A program made the position numbers and the translations under genes. A stretch of 64,000 nucleotides of DNA from Denitrificimonas caeni (lineage in GTDB: Bacteria; Pseudomonadota; Gammaproteobacteria; Pseudomonadales; Pseudomonadaceae), in assembly GCF_905120345.1 (NCBI RefSeq), contig NZ_CAJHOA010000001.1, positions 496,001-560,000 of the forward strand, in the 5' to 3' direction. Shown in pieces: positions 27,817 through 36,852 of the stretch; positions within the stretch are counted from its first letter, which is position 1; each line of letters starts with the position of its first letter. The notes beneath the pieces were generated by a model. That model saw only the letters and a program-made list of their open reading frames with translations, had not been told where the DNA came from and did no database searches.

Positions 27817-28101
27817 TCAATTAATCAACGAAGTCGCATCGATTTCAATCACTGTACTCACATTCGCTCGTTCAATTATTTTCACTAAAACCGATTGAAT
27901 CGCTTCGTCTTCTCGAGCATCGCCCTTACTGGCAATTTTTTGTTGTTGTGGTTCAGCACCTTCTTCTAATGTGAGGGTTACAACAACTTCTGTCGCAAAA
28001 TCAGACGTTTTACCAAAGTACTCCAGCGACACTTGAGGATAGCCCTTGATACCTTTTTTAACCAACTTTGCGATACGTTTCTTTGCTTTATCTACATTCA
28101 T
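27817..28101 (-). CDS. Small protein of unknown function
   Basis: A 94-residue acidic-to-neutral protein starting MNVDKAKKRIAKLVKKGIKG. AAGGATG lies about 7 bases upstream, which decides this start over a longer frame to 28158. The pattern is a basic N-terminal helix, then beta-strand-like SLEYFGKTSDFATEVVVTLT and a C-terminal ERANVSTVIEIDATSLIN. It contains no cysteines or signal peptide. I do not recognise the family with confidence. It lies upstream of the FAD dehydrogenase on the same strand, 117 bases away. Confidence 0.6.
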   Translation of the reverse strand: MNVDKAKKRIAKLVKKGIKGYPQVSLEYFGKTSDFATEVVVTLTLEEGAEPQQQKIASKGDAREDEAIQSVLVKIIERANVSTVIEIDATSLIN

Positions 28102-28439
28102 AACTGCATCCTTGTCATCGTTAAGCACCAGTAAATATAACATTGTATGAGTCAGCATGCTTGCTTTCCTGACTTCAACATCTTCCTAACAAAAACTCTA
28201 ACTCTTTGTTTTTGCAAATGAAAAATAATTTAAAGCTCGCGAACAGCCCTCAACTTAAACAACAATAGCGTCGGCTAGCAGACATATCTGCTCAAGCGCA
28301 CCGCTGAAAAACCCAGAGTAAGCAACAGCTCCTTTGGCCCTGCAGAGCAAAAACCTCTTCTATCAGCGAAAACTTTTACTAACGCAAAGAACAGTTAGCA
28401 ATTTATAATTCGCAGTTCTAAAAACCTCACGAGCATTAC

Positions 28440-28964
28440 ATGCTAAAAAAAATTGAACACTCCTTGGAAAAAACTATTTTTAACAGCCGCTGGATTTTGG
28501 CGCCGTTTTATTTAGGTTTAGTTCTGGGCATTATTTTATTATTTATCAAATTTGCCCAAGAGCTCTGGCATCTGGCAAGCACTGTTATAACTGCCTCTGA
28601 AGCAGACGTCATCGTTGGTATCCTTGCGCTAGTCGATATGTCACTGGTGGGTAGCTTATTGCTAATGATTATTTTCAGCGGTTATGAGATTTTTATTTCA
28701 AAAATCGACACAGGTGATCATAAAGATCGTCCTGATTGGATGGGAAAAGTCGACTTTTCTGGTCTAAAGCTAAAAGTTATTGGCGCTATCGTCGCTATTT
28801 CCGCGATTGATCTTTTAAAGTCGTTTATGGATATATCTGGAAAGATGAACGACGCTGATCTCAATAGTCTGAAGTGGAAAGTCATCATTCATATGGCATT
28901 CGTCGTATCCGGCGTATTATTTGCCATTATGGACAAAGTCGCCGGCGATACTAAAAAGCACTAA
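28440..28964 (+). CDS. UPF0114 (YqhA) family membrane protein
   Basis: A 174-residue inner-membrane protein of the YqhA family with about four hydrophobic spans: residues 20-40 (LAPFYLGLVLGIILLFIKF), 55-82, 116-135 and 147-165. The family motif around SKIDTGDHKDRPDWMGKVDF and VAISAIDLLKSFM is well conserved. Function is unknown. It stands alone on the plus strand between minus-strand genes. The 282 bases upstream show no other gene; a weak GAG is the only ribosome-binding candidate. Confidence 0.88.
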   Translation: MLKKIEHSLEKTIFNSRWILAPFYLGLVLGIILLFIKFAQELWHLASTVITASEADVIVGILALVDMSLVGSLLLMIIFSGYEIFISKIDTGDHKDRPDWMGKVDFSGLKLKVIGAIVAISAIDLLKSFMDISGKMNDADLNSLKWKVIIHMAFVVSGVLFAIMDKVAGDTKKH

Positions 28965-29045
28965 CTTTTATCGAGAGCTAAGAGCTTAAAGACCGTAGTG
29001 GCATACAGCAGAGCGACCTTGTACAGGGTATCGTGTTGTAGGTAT

Positions 29046-29555
29046 TTAAACGCCTGCACCGATACCACAGTCAGCACCCGTTGCTAGCTGGTACTCAATG
29101 CCAGTGATATACCAATGCTTATCACCACTCGGTGTGTGTACAGCGACCTCATCATCCAACGACTTGCCTAAGCACGCTTTTGCCATCGGTGACTTTAGTG
29201 ATATATAGTCTTTGTTGGCAAAAATCTCTTCATCACCAACGATACGAAACCTGATGATTTCACCATCATCATCTTCCAGTTCGCACCATGCGCCAAAATA
29301 GACTTTGCCCTCTTGTACAGGGTTGTATTGAATTCTTTCCGCCACTTCAAACAACTTGGTTAAGTGCCTGATTCTACGGTCAATTTCACGCAGTTTACGC
29401 TTATTATATTGATAATCGGCGTTTTCAGAGCGATCTCCAAGGCTTGCTGCCCACGACACAATCTCAGTAATTTCAGGTCGATGCTTACGAATCAGATAGG
29501 TGAGTTCGTCTTTAAGTGTGTCATAACCCTCAGCGGTCAACAATTTTCTAATCAT
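29046..29555 (-). CDS. greB: Transcript cleavage factor GreB
   Basis: Rescues backtracked RNA polymerase by stimulating cleavage of the RNA 3' end. The 169-residue protein has the N-terminal coiled-coil with the acidic tip (GDRSENADYQYNKRKLREID, with the D and E residues that enter the secondary channel) and the FKBP-like C-terminal domain (SLKSPMAKACLGKSLDDEV). The RKLREIDRRIRHLTK wording favours GreB over GreA. Upstream sequence lacks a strong Shine-Dalgarno, so the exact start (MIRKLLTAEGY) is moderately certain. Confidence 0.93.
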   Translation of the reverse strand: MIRKLLTAEGYDTLKDELTYLIRKHRPEITEIVSWAASLGDRSENADYQYNKRKLREIDRRIRHLTKLFEVAERIQYNPVQEGKVYFGAWCELEDDDGEIIRFRIVGDEEIFANKDYISLKSPMAKACLGKSLDDEVAVHTPSGDKHWYITGIEYQLATGADCGIGAGV

Positions 29556-29601
29556 TATAATTACTCACATATTTGACTGCATTCTGAGTCTATAGAAACA
29601 G

Positions 29602-29638
29602 CTAAGCCGCTTACTGCATTAGCAAATAAGCGGCTTAG
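29602..29638 (-). terminator. Hairpin after ccmI
   Basis: A perfect 12-bp stem (CTAAGCCGCTTA / TAAGCGGCTTAG) with a 13-base loop lies 19 bases after the ccmI stop and 46 bases before greB. The following sequence on the minus strand (TGTTTCTATAG) is only weakly T-rich. It probably ends the ccm transcript. Confidence 0.6.
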
Positions 29639-29657
29639 TACCAAGCAGAAACTCTAC

Positions 29658-30890
29658 TTAGTTTTTTTGATCAATCAGCAGCGCGTGCTTAGCTCCCTCT
29701 TCGGTTACATCAACCAATAACGGCTGACTGCTCCATTGCGCCTGCATAGCATCCCCTGTACTGGAAATACTGGCTTGTAGTTTTAAACGGCCAATACTGG
29801 ATAGCTGTAACTGCGGCAACAATGAATCAGCATCAGTCAAAGCAATACGTGCTGGTAATTCAGCAACCGTTAAGCGCTTAGCCGCTAAAGGCATCGGCGG
29901 GCCACTTTCAGCACGAGCAAAGACAAATACAGTGTCGGTCGCTGCTACTTTTCCAACCAATTCTTCGCTAAGAGCAATCTCAATAAATAATTGATACTCT
30001 CCGACATTAGCCGGCTCAACAGCAGACGTCTTAGACTCCGGTATGCCACTTGCTGCAGGTGGTTGGCTATTCGGTAAACTACTGCGCGCACGTTCAATCC
30101 CAGTTTGAATCGCTTGGTAAGATGGATCCTCTGGATCGAGCCCTTTCGATAACTGTGTCCACGCGTCAATTGCCGCTTGGAAACGTCCTTCTTCAAAGGC
30201 AGCAATACCGAGCAAGCCTAAGCTGGTCGCTTCATTTGGATCTTGTTGCAATGCTTCATCAACCAAGGCTTGTAAGTCGGCACTCCACTGATTGTTATTA
30301 GCAAAATACAACGCCTGTGCCCACTGACCTAACAAATCAGGCTGACGACCGACTAACTCGATGGTTCTTTCATAGGCCTGTGCCGCTTCTTTTGGTTTTT
30401 GCTCGCTCATATAAGTGCGCGCCAAGAAGTACCAAGCATCCACTGACTCAGGCTGTACACGTACGGTATCTTCAAGACGCTGAATCATTTCTTCAACTGT
30501 CTTCGGCTGTTCAGCAAGACTTAAGGTCAAAGCTACTTTATCGCTTGCGCCCCAGTGAAAGTACAAACCTAGACCGACAACAGGAACCAATAATGCAGCA
30601 ATCAACGGTAAAACATTACCTAAATTAGCACTTTGTTTAGGCCGGCCTACATCGGTGTCATCGAGCAGCTCACGATCCGCTTCAATACGCCCTTCTGCTA
30701 ATTGCTCTGCAGACAATGCGCCATTAGCGTGCTGCGCTTCTAACTCGGCGATATGCTCTTCATACAGGGCAATGTTTAATGCCGTACGGTCTTCTTCAGC
30801 TTGATCTTTACGACCGCGAAGCACAGGCCAAAGCAATAGAAGCAATGCCACCAGCAGTAGCAGCACCGCATAAATCCAAAACTGTGTCAT
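29658..30890 (-). CDS. ccmI: Cytochrome c maturation protein CcmI (CycH)
   Basis: Apocytochrome c chaperone of the heme-ligation complex. The 410-residue protein has two N-terminal membrane spans (about residues 5-24 and 95-115) flanking a cytoplasmic segment, then periplasmic TPR repeats (about residues 145-270, with WYFLARTYMSEQKPKEAAQA and ALGLLGIAAFEEGRFQAAID-like units) and a C-terminal beta-rich domain (VEPANVGEYQLFIEIALSEE). It is the last gene of the ccm operon, 14 bases after ccmH. Confidence 0.94.
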   Translation of the reverse strand: MTQFWIYAVLLLLVALLLLLWPVLRGRKDQAEEDRTALNIALYEEHIAELEAQHANGALSAEQLAEGRIEADRELLDDTDVGRPKQSANLGNVLPLIAALLVPVVGLGLYFHWGASDKVALTLSLAEQPKTVEEMIQRLEDTVRVQPESVDAWYFLARTYMSEQKPKEAAQAYERTIELVGRQPDLLGQWAQALYFANNNQWSADLQALVDEALQQDPNEATSLGLLGIAAFEEGRFQAAIDAWTQLSKGLDPEDPSYQAIQTGIERARSSLPNSQPPAASGIPESKTSAVEPANVGEYQLFIEIALSEELVGKVAATDTVFVFARAESGPPMPLAAKRLTVAELPARIALTDADSLLPQLQLSSIGRLKLQASISSTGDAMQAQWSSQPLLVDVTEEGAKHALLIDQKN

Positions 30891-30904
30891 AACGATGGGG
30901 TATC

Positions 30905-31378
30905 CTACTTATATTGCTTAAGAATATCTGACAAGCGAGTTTTTTCTTCGCTAGACAGCTGCTGCTCAGCCAGTTCGGCACGCACAGAGCGACGACGACG
31001 TATCACAATCACCGCCACCATCAAAAAGCCAAAGGCTAAGAACGCAGCTGGGCCATACCAGAGAATTAAGGTGCGATTGTTAACAGGCGGCTTATAGCGA
31101 ACAAAGTCGCCATAACGATCGACGAGATACCCGACGATCTGCTCGTTGCTTTCACCTTCTTCGAGTTTCTTAAAAATCTCATCGCGCATATCCATAGCGA
31201 TAGGTGCATCTGAGTCAGCAATATTTTGATTTTGACACTTAGGGCAACGCAACTCCTCTACGAGAACACGGTAACGATCGCGCTCAGCTTGAGTTGAGAA
31301 CTCATAGGTATCAATCGAGGCCTGCGCAGAGCTCAAACAAGCAATAGTCAGACCTAGAGCATAGATAAAGCGTTTCAT
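30905..31378 (-). CDS. ccmH: Cytochrome c maturation protein CcmH
   Basis: Periplasmic thiol-disulfide protein that keeps the apocytochrome CxxCH reduced and works with CcmF and CcmI. The 157-residue product has a signal peptide (MKRFIYALGLTIACLSSAQA), the family motif LRCPKCQNQNIADSDAPIA with the redox CxxC, and a C-terminal membrane anchor (LILWYGPAAFLAFGFLMVAV). It overlaps ccmG by 4 bases. Confidence 0.96.
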   Translation of the reverse strand: MKRFIYALGLTIACLSSAQASIDTYEFSTQAERDRYRVLVEELRCPKCQNQNIADSDAPIAMDMRDEIFKKLEEGESNEQIVGYLVDRYGDFVRYKPPVNNRTLILWYGPAAFLAFGFLMVAVIVIRRRRSVRAELAEQQLSSEEKTRLSDILKQYK

Positions 31379-31914
31379 TCGTCGAGTAACTCCTGATAAA
31401 TCGGCGCTAATTTTTCACGCCATACGCGTTTATCAACCACGCCAACAAACTTATGACGAATAATTCCTTTCTTATCGATCATAAACGTCTCAGGTGCTCC
31501 ATAGACGCCCAGATCAAAACCTAAAGTGCCTTTAGGGTCACTGATATTGAGCTGATAAGGGTTTAAAAAATCACGCAGCCAGCGCTGCGCATCAGGGTTG
31601 TTATCTTTATAGTTGATACCGTGAATCACCACACCCTGCTTGGCTAAGTCATTGAGTACTGGATGCTCAACTTTGCAGGAAACGCACCAAGTGGCCCAAA
31701 CGTTAATTAATGCGGGTCGACCAAGTAAGTCGGCACGGGTAATCACCACCTCAGGATCATCCAACGAACGGCTGGAAAACTCAGGGAAAGGTTTACCAAT
31801 TAAGGCAGATGGCAACTCACTTGGATCATTATTAATCCCAAACAGGGCCATCCCCGCAAATAGCGCGACACCCAGCAAAACGCCGAATACGCCGATTAAA
31901 CGTGCTCTAGACAT
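31375..31914 (-). CDS. ccmG: Thiol:disulfide interchange protein CcmG (DsbE)
   Basis: Membrane-anchored thioredoxin-like protein that passes reductant from DsbD/CcdA to the cytochrome c maturation system. The 179-residue protein has an N-terminal anchor (about residues 6-25), active-site motif WATWCVSCKVEHP, and the family cis-proline region YGAPETFMIDKKGIIRHKFV. It overlaps ccmF upstream by 8 bases and ccmH downstream by 4, so the genes are tightly coupled. Confidence 0.96.
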   Translation of the reverse strand: MSRARLIGVFGVLLGVALFAGMALFGINNDPSELPSALIGKPFPEFSSRSLDDPEVVITRADLLGRPALINVWATWCVSCKVEHPVLNDLAKQGVVIHGINYKDNNPDAQRWLRDFLNPYQLNISDPKGTLGFDLGVYGAPETFMIDKKGIIRHKFVGVVDKRVWREKLAPIYQELLDE

Positions 31915-33910
31915 GTACAGTTTTTCCTTGTTCAGCGACGTCCAAGGTGTCTTTCACTTTTTTCGTCACTTTAACGCGGTAGCGCCGGTCCATTGCCGCT
32001 AAGATACCGCCTAAAGCAGTCATTAAGCCGCCCAGCCAGATCCAGCGTACGAAAGGTTTAATATGTACACGCACTGCCCACGCACCACTTTCCAAGGGTT
32101 CACCCAAGGCGACATACAGGTCACGGGTAAAACCTGCATCGATACCGGCTTCGGTCATTGGCATCTGTTGCACGGTATACAGGCGTTTTTCAGGGTGTAA
32201 CAGAGCAATCTCTTTGCCATTTTCGAAAATACGAACCGTACCCTTATCAGAAGTGTAGTTTGGGCCTTGGTGGTGCTCAGCACCCTCAAACACAAAGCGG
32301 TAACCGGACAGCTCCAGCGCATCGCCTGGGGCCATTTTCAAGTCACGTTCATCACTGTACTGACTGGACAGCACCACACCGACGGCGCACACCACCATAC
32401 CCAGGTGACCTAATTGCATACCCCAATAACTGCGGGTCAATGAGCGCATCCCTTTGAATAAGCCTTTGTGGCGTGTTTTATCAAGGATATCGCGCACACC
32501 GGCCAACACCACCCAAGCACTGACAAAGAACAGGCCCAGCACTGCAATATTAAAGTCGCGATACAGCACGCTACCAATACCGCTTAATACCGCACTGAGC
32601 ACCAGTACTGGGCCCAGCATTTTAACCAGCCATTGCAGCGGCGTGTTTTTCCAGCGGCTAATTACCCCAACACCCATGGCCAACATTAAAATAGCCATCA
32701 AGGGCACAAATAATGCATTGAAATACGGTGGGCCAACCGACAACTTAGCGCCGGTTAATGAGTCAAGAATCAATGGATACAAGGTACCCAAGAGCACCAT
32801 CGCAGTAGCTACCACTAAAATAATGTTATTAATTAACAGCAAAGTTTCTCTCGACCAAAAGCCGAAACCCACTTTACTTTTTACGACTGGCGCGCGCATT
32901 ACAAACAAGGTTAATGATGCGCCCACCACCACCAACAAGAACACTAAGATAAATATGCCGCGCTCTGGGTCAGCAGCAAAGGCATGCACTGAGGTGAGCA
33001 CGCCGGAACGGACCAAGAAGGTACCCAACAAGCTGAGCGAGAATGCAGCAATGGCCAGCAATACCGTCCAGTTTTTGAATACACCGCGTTTTTCTGTCAC
33101 TGCTAAGGAGTGAATCAGCGCTGTACCCACCAACCATGGCATAAAGGATGCGTTCTCTACCGGATCCCAGAACCACCAGCCGCCCCAGCCTAATTCGTAG
33201 TACGCCCACCATGAGCCTAGCGCAATACCTATGCCTAAAAACGCCCAAGCGACTAATGTCCATGGACGTGACCAACGCGCCCAAGCAGCATCAAGCTTAC
33301 CGCCGAGCAGTGCGGCAATGGCGAAAGCAAACGCCACAGAAAAGCCCACATAGCCCATATACAGCATCGGTGGATGCACCACTAAACCAAAGTCTTGCAA
33401 CAGGGGATTAAGGTCGCGACCATCCAGCGGCATCTGCGGCAGTAGGCGTTCAAAGGGGTTGGAGGTTTCAATCAAGAACAACAAGAAGCCGACGCTGACC
33501 AGTCCCATTACGGCGAGCACCCGCGCCAGCATTTCTTCAGGCAACTGACGTGAAAAAATCGCTACGGCAAAGGTCCATCCCGATAAAATCAATGCCCATA
33601 ACAGTAGAGAGCCTTCATGCGCACCCCATACTGCGCTGAACTTGTAATACCAAGGTAAGGCACTATTGGAGTTCGACGCGGTGTAAGCCACCGAGAAATC
33701 ATCGGTCACAAATGACCAGGTTAAGCAGCCGAAAGCAAACAGCAAAAACAGAAACTGTCCCCAAGCAGCAGGCTGCCCTAAGCTCATCCACTTATGATCG
33801 CCGCGCCATGCGCCGACTAAAGGGAAAAATGACTGCACAACAGCAAAACATAGCGCAAGGATCATTGCTAACTGACCCAACTCCGGCACAAACAACGCCG
33901 CATTGTTCAT
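31907..33910 (-). CDS. ccmF: Cytochrome c maturation protein CcmF, heme lyase
   Basis: Large inner-membrane subunit that transfers heme from CcmE to apocytochrome. The 667-residue protein has many spans and the periplasmic tryptophan-rich WWD motif [20 protein letters not shown] at about residues 235-255. It also carries conserved heme-ligand regions ([18 protein letters not shown], then [13 protein letters not shown] and [10 protein letters not shown]). Length is typical. It overlaps ccmE and ccmG. Confidence 0.97.
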   Translation of the reverse strand: MNNAALFVPELGQLAMILALCFAVVQSFFPLVGAWRGDHKWMSLGQPAAWGQFLFLLFAFGCLTWSFVTDDFSVAYTASNSNSALPWYYKFSAVWGAHEGSLLLWALILSGWTFAVAIFSRQLPEEMLARVLAVMGLVSVGFLLFLIETSNPFERLLPQMPLDGRDLNPLLQDFGLVVHPPMLYMGYVGFSVAFAFAIAALLGGKLDAAWARWSRPWTLVAWAFLGIGIALGSWWAYYELGWGGWWFWDPVENASFMPWLVGTALIHSLAVTEKRGVFKNWTVLLAIAAFSLSLLGTFLVRSGVLTSVHAFAADPERGIFILVFLLVVVGASLTLFVMRAPVVKSKVGFGFWSRETLLLINNIILVVATAMVLLGTLYPLILDSLTGAKLSVGPPYFNALFVPLMAILMLAMGVGVISRWKNTPLQWLVKMLGPVLVLSAVLSGIGSVLYRDFNIAVLGLFFVSAWVVLAGVRDILDKTRHKGLFKGMRSLTRSYWGMQLGHLGMVVCAVGVVLSSQYSDERDLKMAPGDALELSGYRFVFEGAEHHQGPNYTSDKGTVRIFENGKEIALLHPEKRLYTVQQMPMTEAGIDAGFTRDLYVALGEPLESGAWAVRVHIKPFVRWIWLGGLMTALGGILAAMDRRYRVKVTKKVKDTLDVAEQGKTVHV

Positions 33911-34374
33911 TTATTTGTTTCCTTTTGGCCATCTTGGTAATTTTTGAGCATACCGGTTTTTTCTAAAGCGCTGCTGACTTCAGGCGGCATATAGTTCTCA
34001 TCATGCTTGGCCAACACTTCATCGGCGATCAAAACGCCTTTATCGTTTAAACGGCCTAAAGCAACGATGCCCTGCCCCTCACGGAACAAATCAGGCAGGA
34101 TACCGCGGTATTGAATACCGGTATCTGCATCACCATCCGTTACGACAAAATCGACGGTTAGAGAATCTTCGCTACGGGTTAATGAACCCTCTTTCACCAA
34201 ACCGCCGGCACGAATGCGTGCACCTTGCGGTGCTTCACCGTTAGCAATCTGGGTTGGCGTATAAAACAGGTTAATATTTTGTTGTAAAGCAGTCAGTCCT
34301 AGCGCGACCGTGGCAATCACACCCAATAAAATAGCGACAATTATGATTAAACGCTTTTTACGAATCGGATTCAC
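33907..34374 (-). CDS. ccmE: Cytochrome c maturation protein CcmE, heme chaperone
   Basis: Periplasmic heme chaperone that binds heme covalently through histidine. The 155-residue protein has an N-terminal anchor (residues 8-29), an OB-fold domain, and the diagnostic motif [14 protein letters not shown] with His124 as the covalent heme site and Tyr128 as axial ligand. The start is GTG 34374, overlapping the ccmD stop in GTGA; the end overlaps ccmF by 4 bases. Confidence 0.97.
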   Translation of the reverse strand: MNPIRKKRLIIIVAILLGVIATVALGLTALQQNINLFYTPTQIANGEAPQGARIRAGGLVKEGSLTRSEDSLTVDFVVTDGDADTGIQYRGILPDLFREGQGIVALGRLNDKGVLIADEVLAKHDENYMPPEVSSALEKTGMLKNYQDGQKETNK

Positions 34375-34547
34375 TGCTGAGCCTCCCGGCGCAAACGACG
34401 CGCCTCATTCTTTAAATAACGTTGACGAGCCATTAACGGCAAAGCCACATTCAACAATAAAATTGCAAAGCTAATAGCATACGACGACCACACGTAAACA
34501 CCGTGATTGCCCATCGCTAAAAATTCAGAAAACGAATTGAAATTCAT
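34371..34547 (-). CDS. ccmD: Heme exporter protein CcmD
   Basis: A 58-residue membrane protein needed to release holo-CcmE from the CcmABC complex. The sequence begins [20 protein letters not shown], continues with one membrane helix ([20 protein letters not shown]) and ends in a basic tail ([18 protein letters not shown]), the CcmD pattern. ATGA overlaps the ccmC end and TGA overlaps the GTG of ccmE, so it fills the space exactly. Short length makes it easy to miss. Confidence 0.93.
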   Translation of the reverse strand: MNFNSFSEFLAMGNHGVYVWSSYAISFAILLLNVALPLMARQRYLKNEARRLRREAQQ

Positions 34548-35311
34548 GCACTTCTCCCGATCTGCCGTGCCACTTCAGCTTGCGCCCAGCGCGTGCGCGA
34601 CTCTCGTCGCAATACCTCTAGACGCATCCGCATCAGCAATACAGCTGCGAAAAAACAATAAAAGCCAATCGTCATGATTAACAGCGGCAACCACATTTCC
34701 ATCGGCATCGCTGGCTTTTCAGTGATAGTAAAAGTAGCAGGCTGATGTAGGGTATTCCACCAGTCTACCGAGTACTTGATGATGGGAATATTAACAACGC
34801 CAACAATTGCCAGAATAGCACAGGCTTTTGCTGAACTTTCACGGTTGCTAATCGCATGACCTAGAGCAATGATCCCAAAGTATAAAAACAGTAAAATCAA
34901 CATTGCTGTCAGGCGCGCATCCCAAACCCACCATGCACCCCACGTTGGCTTGCCCCAGACTGCACCGGTAACCAGTGCAATCACCGTCATCCAAGCACCA
35001 ATAGGTGCGGCTTGCTGCACGGCCACATCAGCAATTTTCATTTTCCAAACTAAACCGACAACTCCAGCAATGGCTAGAGAAATATAGGTCGACTGGGCTA
35101 AAAAAGCAGCAGGAACATGGATATAAATGATCCGAAAACTATTGCCTTGCTGATAATCAGGCGGCGCATAGGCTAAGCCCATCACTGCGCCCACGACGAT
35201 CAAAAGGACGGCACTGACGCTGAGCCAAGGTAACCAACGCCCGCTTATTTCGTAAAACCACTTGGGCGAGCCTAATTTATGAAACCACGTCCAATTCATC
35301 GAGATACTCAC
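34544..35311 (-). CDS. ccmC: Heme exporter protein CcmC
   Basis: Inner-membrane protein that loads heme onto CcmE. The 255 residues contain six spans and the WWD motif [17 protein letters not shown] at about residues 119-135, with flanking conserved histidines ([13 protein letters not shown] and [12 protein letters not shown]). The 90 bases between it and ccmB contain nested inverted repeats, so an extra promoter or control site in that gap is possible. Confidence 0.97.
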   Translation of the reverse strand: MSISMNWTWFHKLGSPKWFYEISGRWLPWLSVSAVLLIVVGAVMGLAYAPPDYQQGNSFRIIYIHVPAAFLAQSTYISLAIAGVVGLVWKMKIADVAVQQAAPIGAWMTVIALVTGAVWGKPTWGAWWVWDARLTAMLILLFLYFGIIALGHAISNRESSAKACAILAIVGVVNIPIIKYSVDWWNTLHQPATFTITEKPAMPMEMWLPLLIMTIGFYCFFAAVLLMRMRLEVLRRESRTRWAQAEVARQIGRSA

Positions 35312-35401
35312 AGTTATTCAAGATCAGTTGTGCAGTGTGTGACCGCGTATATATTACGCATCTAAACTATTGTCACACATACAAATTATTTCATTCGTTT
35401 G

Positions 35402-36073
35402 TTATTCGCCAACACTAATGCGCAGGCCTGCAGCAATCGCAAAAGGCGCCAGCGTTACGGTTAACATGGTCAAACTGGCCATCCATAATAAGTACCCTGT
35501 GGTTGGCAGCCCTTGTAAGGCTGCTTGAATCACCCCACTGCCTAAAATCAGCACAGGGATGTATAGCGGTAAAATCAGCAAGGCTAATAGTATTCCACCG
35601 CGTTTTAATCCGACCGTTAAGGCTGCACCGACAGCCCCTAATAAACTCAAGACTGGCGTACCCAATAAAAGTGACAGCAACAAAGTAGGGATACGATCCA
35701 GTGGCATACCTAACATCAAGGCTAATAACGGCGATAACATCACCAATGCCAACCCGCAGTACAACCAATGCGCCAGCACCTTAGCAAGCACCAGTACCAC
35801 TAGGGGATGTGGCGAAACGACCCACTGCTCTAACGAGCCGTCCTCAAAATCACTGCGAAATAAACCATCTAATGATAACAACACCGCTAACAATGCAGCC
35901 ACCCACAACAGACCGGGTGACAAGGTCTGTAACAACTGCGACTCAGGTCCTACCGCCAGCGGAAATAAAGCAATCACAATGGCAAAAAACACTAACGGAT
36001 TGACTAACTCAGCTGGACGACGAAACATGAGACGCGTCTCACGCAACAACATCAGCGTAAAGACATTACTCAT
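35402..36073 (-). CDS. ccmB: Heme exporter protein CcmB
   Basis: Membrane subunit of the CcmAB ABC transporter whose ATP use releases holo-CcmE from CcmC. The 223-residue protein has six spans and the family opening [20 protein letters not shown], with the conserved [17 protein letters not shown]. It overlaps ccmA by 4 bases. Confidence 0.96.
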   Translation of the reverse strand: MSNVFTLMLLRETRLMFRRPAELVNPLVFFAIVIALFPLAVGPESQLLQTLSPGLLWVAALLAVLLSLDGLFRSDFEDGSLEQWVVSPHPLVVLVLAKVLAHWLYCGLALVMLSPLLALMLGMPLDRIPTLLLSLLLGTPVLSLLGAVGAALTVGLKRGGILLALLILPLYIPVLILGSGVIQAALQGLPTTGYLLWMASLTMLTVTLAPFAIAAGLRISVGE

Positions 36074-36711
36074 AAAGTCGCCTGTCCTAAATCAAGTTCT
36101 CGAAATGTGCTGGGGGCGTTTTGTAACGGGTGGTGCGTCGTCAGCACAACCATGCCACCCTGATTGCAATGCGCTGCCAAATGCAGCTCTAACTGAGTCA
36201 CCGCTTGTTTATCCAGCGCCGTAAAGGGCTCATCCAGTATCCATAAAGCCGGAGCATCCAAATACAATCGTGCTAAGCCAACACGACGCTGCTGTCCAGC
36301 CGATAAGGTGTGGCAAGGCACATCTTCAAAGCCCGCCAAACCGACAGCCGCCAAAGCGTACCAAACCTGCTCGCGACTGGCGCCATGATGCAACGCCGAG
36401 AGCCACATCAGGTTTTCTTCGGCAGTCAGTAGACCTTTAATACCGGCTGCGTGGCCAAGCCAGAGCAAATTCGACGTTAACTCATTACGTTGCTGATGAA
36501 TGCTGACGCCATTGATCAAGACATCACCTGTCGTTGGCCGCATCAAGCCAGCCAGCAAACGCAATAAGCTGGTTTTACCACTACCATTTGGACCGCTGAC
36601 TTGCAGCATATCCTTGGGCTTTACACTGACATGCAAGTGCTCAAACAGCAGTCGCCAATCACGCTCACACGCCAAGTCAACAGTTTCAAGATAAGCATCG
36701 GTCACAAACAC
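36070..36711 (-). CDS. ccmA: Cytochrome c biogenesis ATP-binding protein CcmA
   Basis: ATPase of CcmAB, 213 residues, with Walker [14 protein letters not shown] (about residues 41-53), signature [14 protein letters not shown], Walker [13 protein letters not shown] and TTHHP. It begins at GTG 36711, preceded by AAGG 4 bases upstream; a second in-frame GTG two codons later (ahead of TDAYLE) is possible. It is the first gene of the ccm operon. The 141 bases before it are shared with the divergent FliK-like gene. Confidence 0.95.
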   Translation of the reverse strand: MFVTDAYLETVDLACERDWRLLFEHLHVSVKPKDMLQVSGPNGSGKTSLLRLLAGLMRPTTGDVLINGVSIHQQRNELTSNLLWLGHAAGIKGLLTAEENLMWLSALHHGASREQVWYALAAVGLAGFEDVPCHTLSAGQQRRVGLARLYLDAPALWILDEPFTALDKQAVTQLELHLAAHCNQGGMVVLTTHHPLQNAPSTFRELDLGQATL

Positions 36712-36852
36712 ATCGCCTTGCGAAAAAGTTTCAGGTCAATTTCACAGAGCCGCTATACTGCTCTGCAGACACTCCAATGAATCGCGATTATACACAGCTG
36801 CGCAGCCAGCGCGGCAGGCATTTACAAAGCATTTACAATAGGTTGCATCGAA

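Noticed and set aside
28159-28439. Possible small RNA in the 281-base gap before the UPF0114 gene
   Set aside because: No promoter plus terminator pair and no known sRNA motif found; only a 16-codon frame without ribosome site.
29660-29680. TTGATCAA as a possible Anr/FNR box near the ccmI end
   Set aside because: No 4-base spacer between half-sites and it lies in the ccmI coding end.
32454-33113. 219-codon plus-strand frame opposite ccmF
   Set aside because: Threonine/lysine-rich antisense shadow of a strongly conserved gene, no family match.
35559-36224. 221-codon plus-strand frame opposite ccmB and ccmA
   Set aside because: Asn/Thr/Ser-rich composition and full overlap with two certain genes; a shadow frame.
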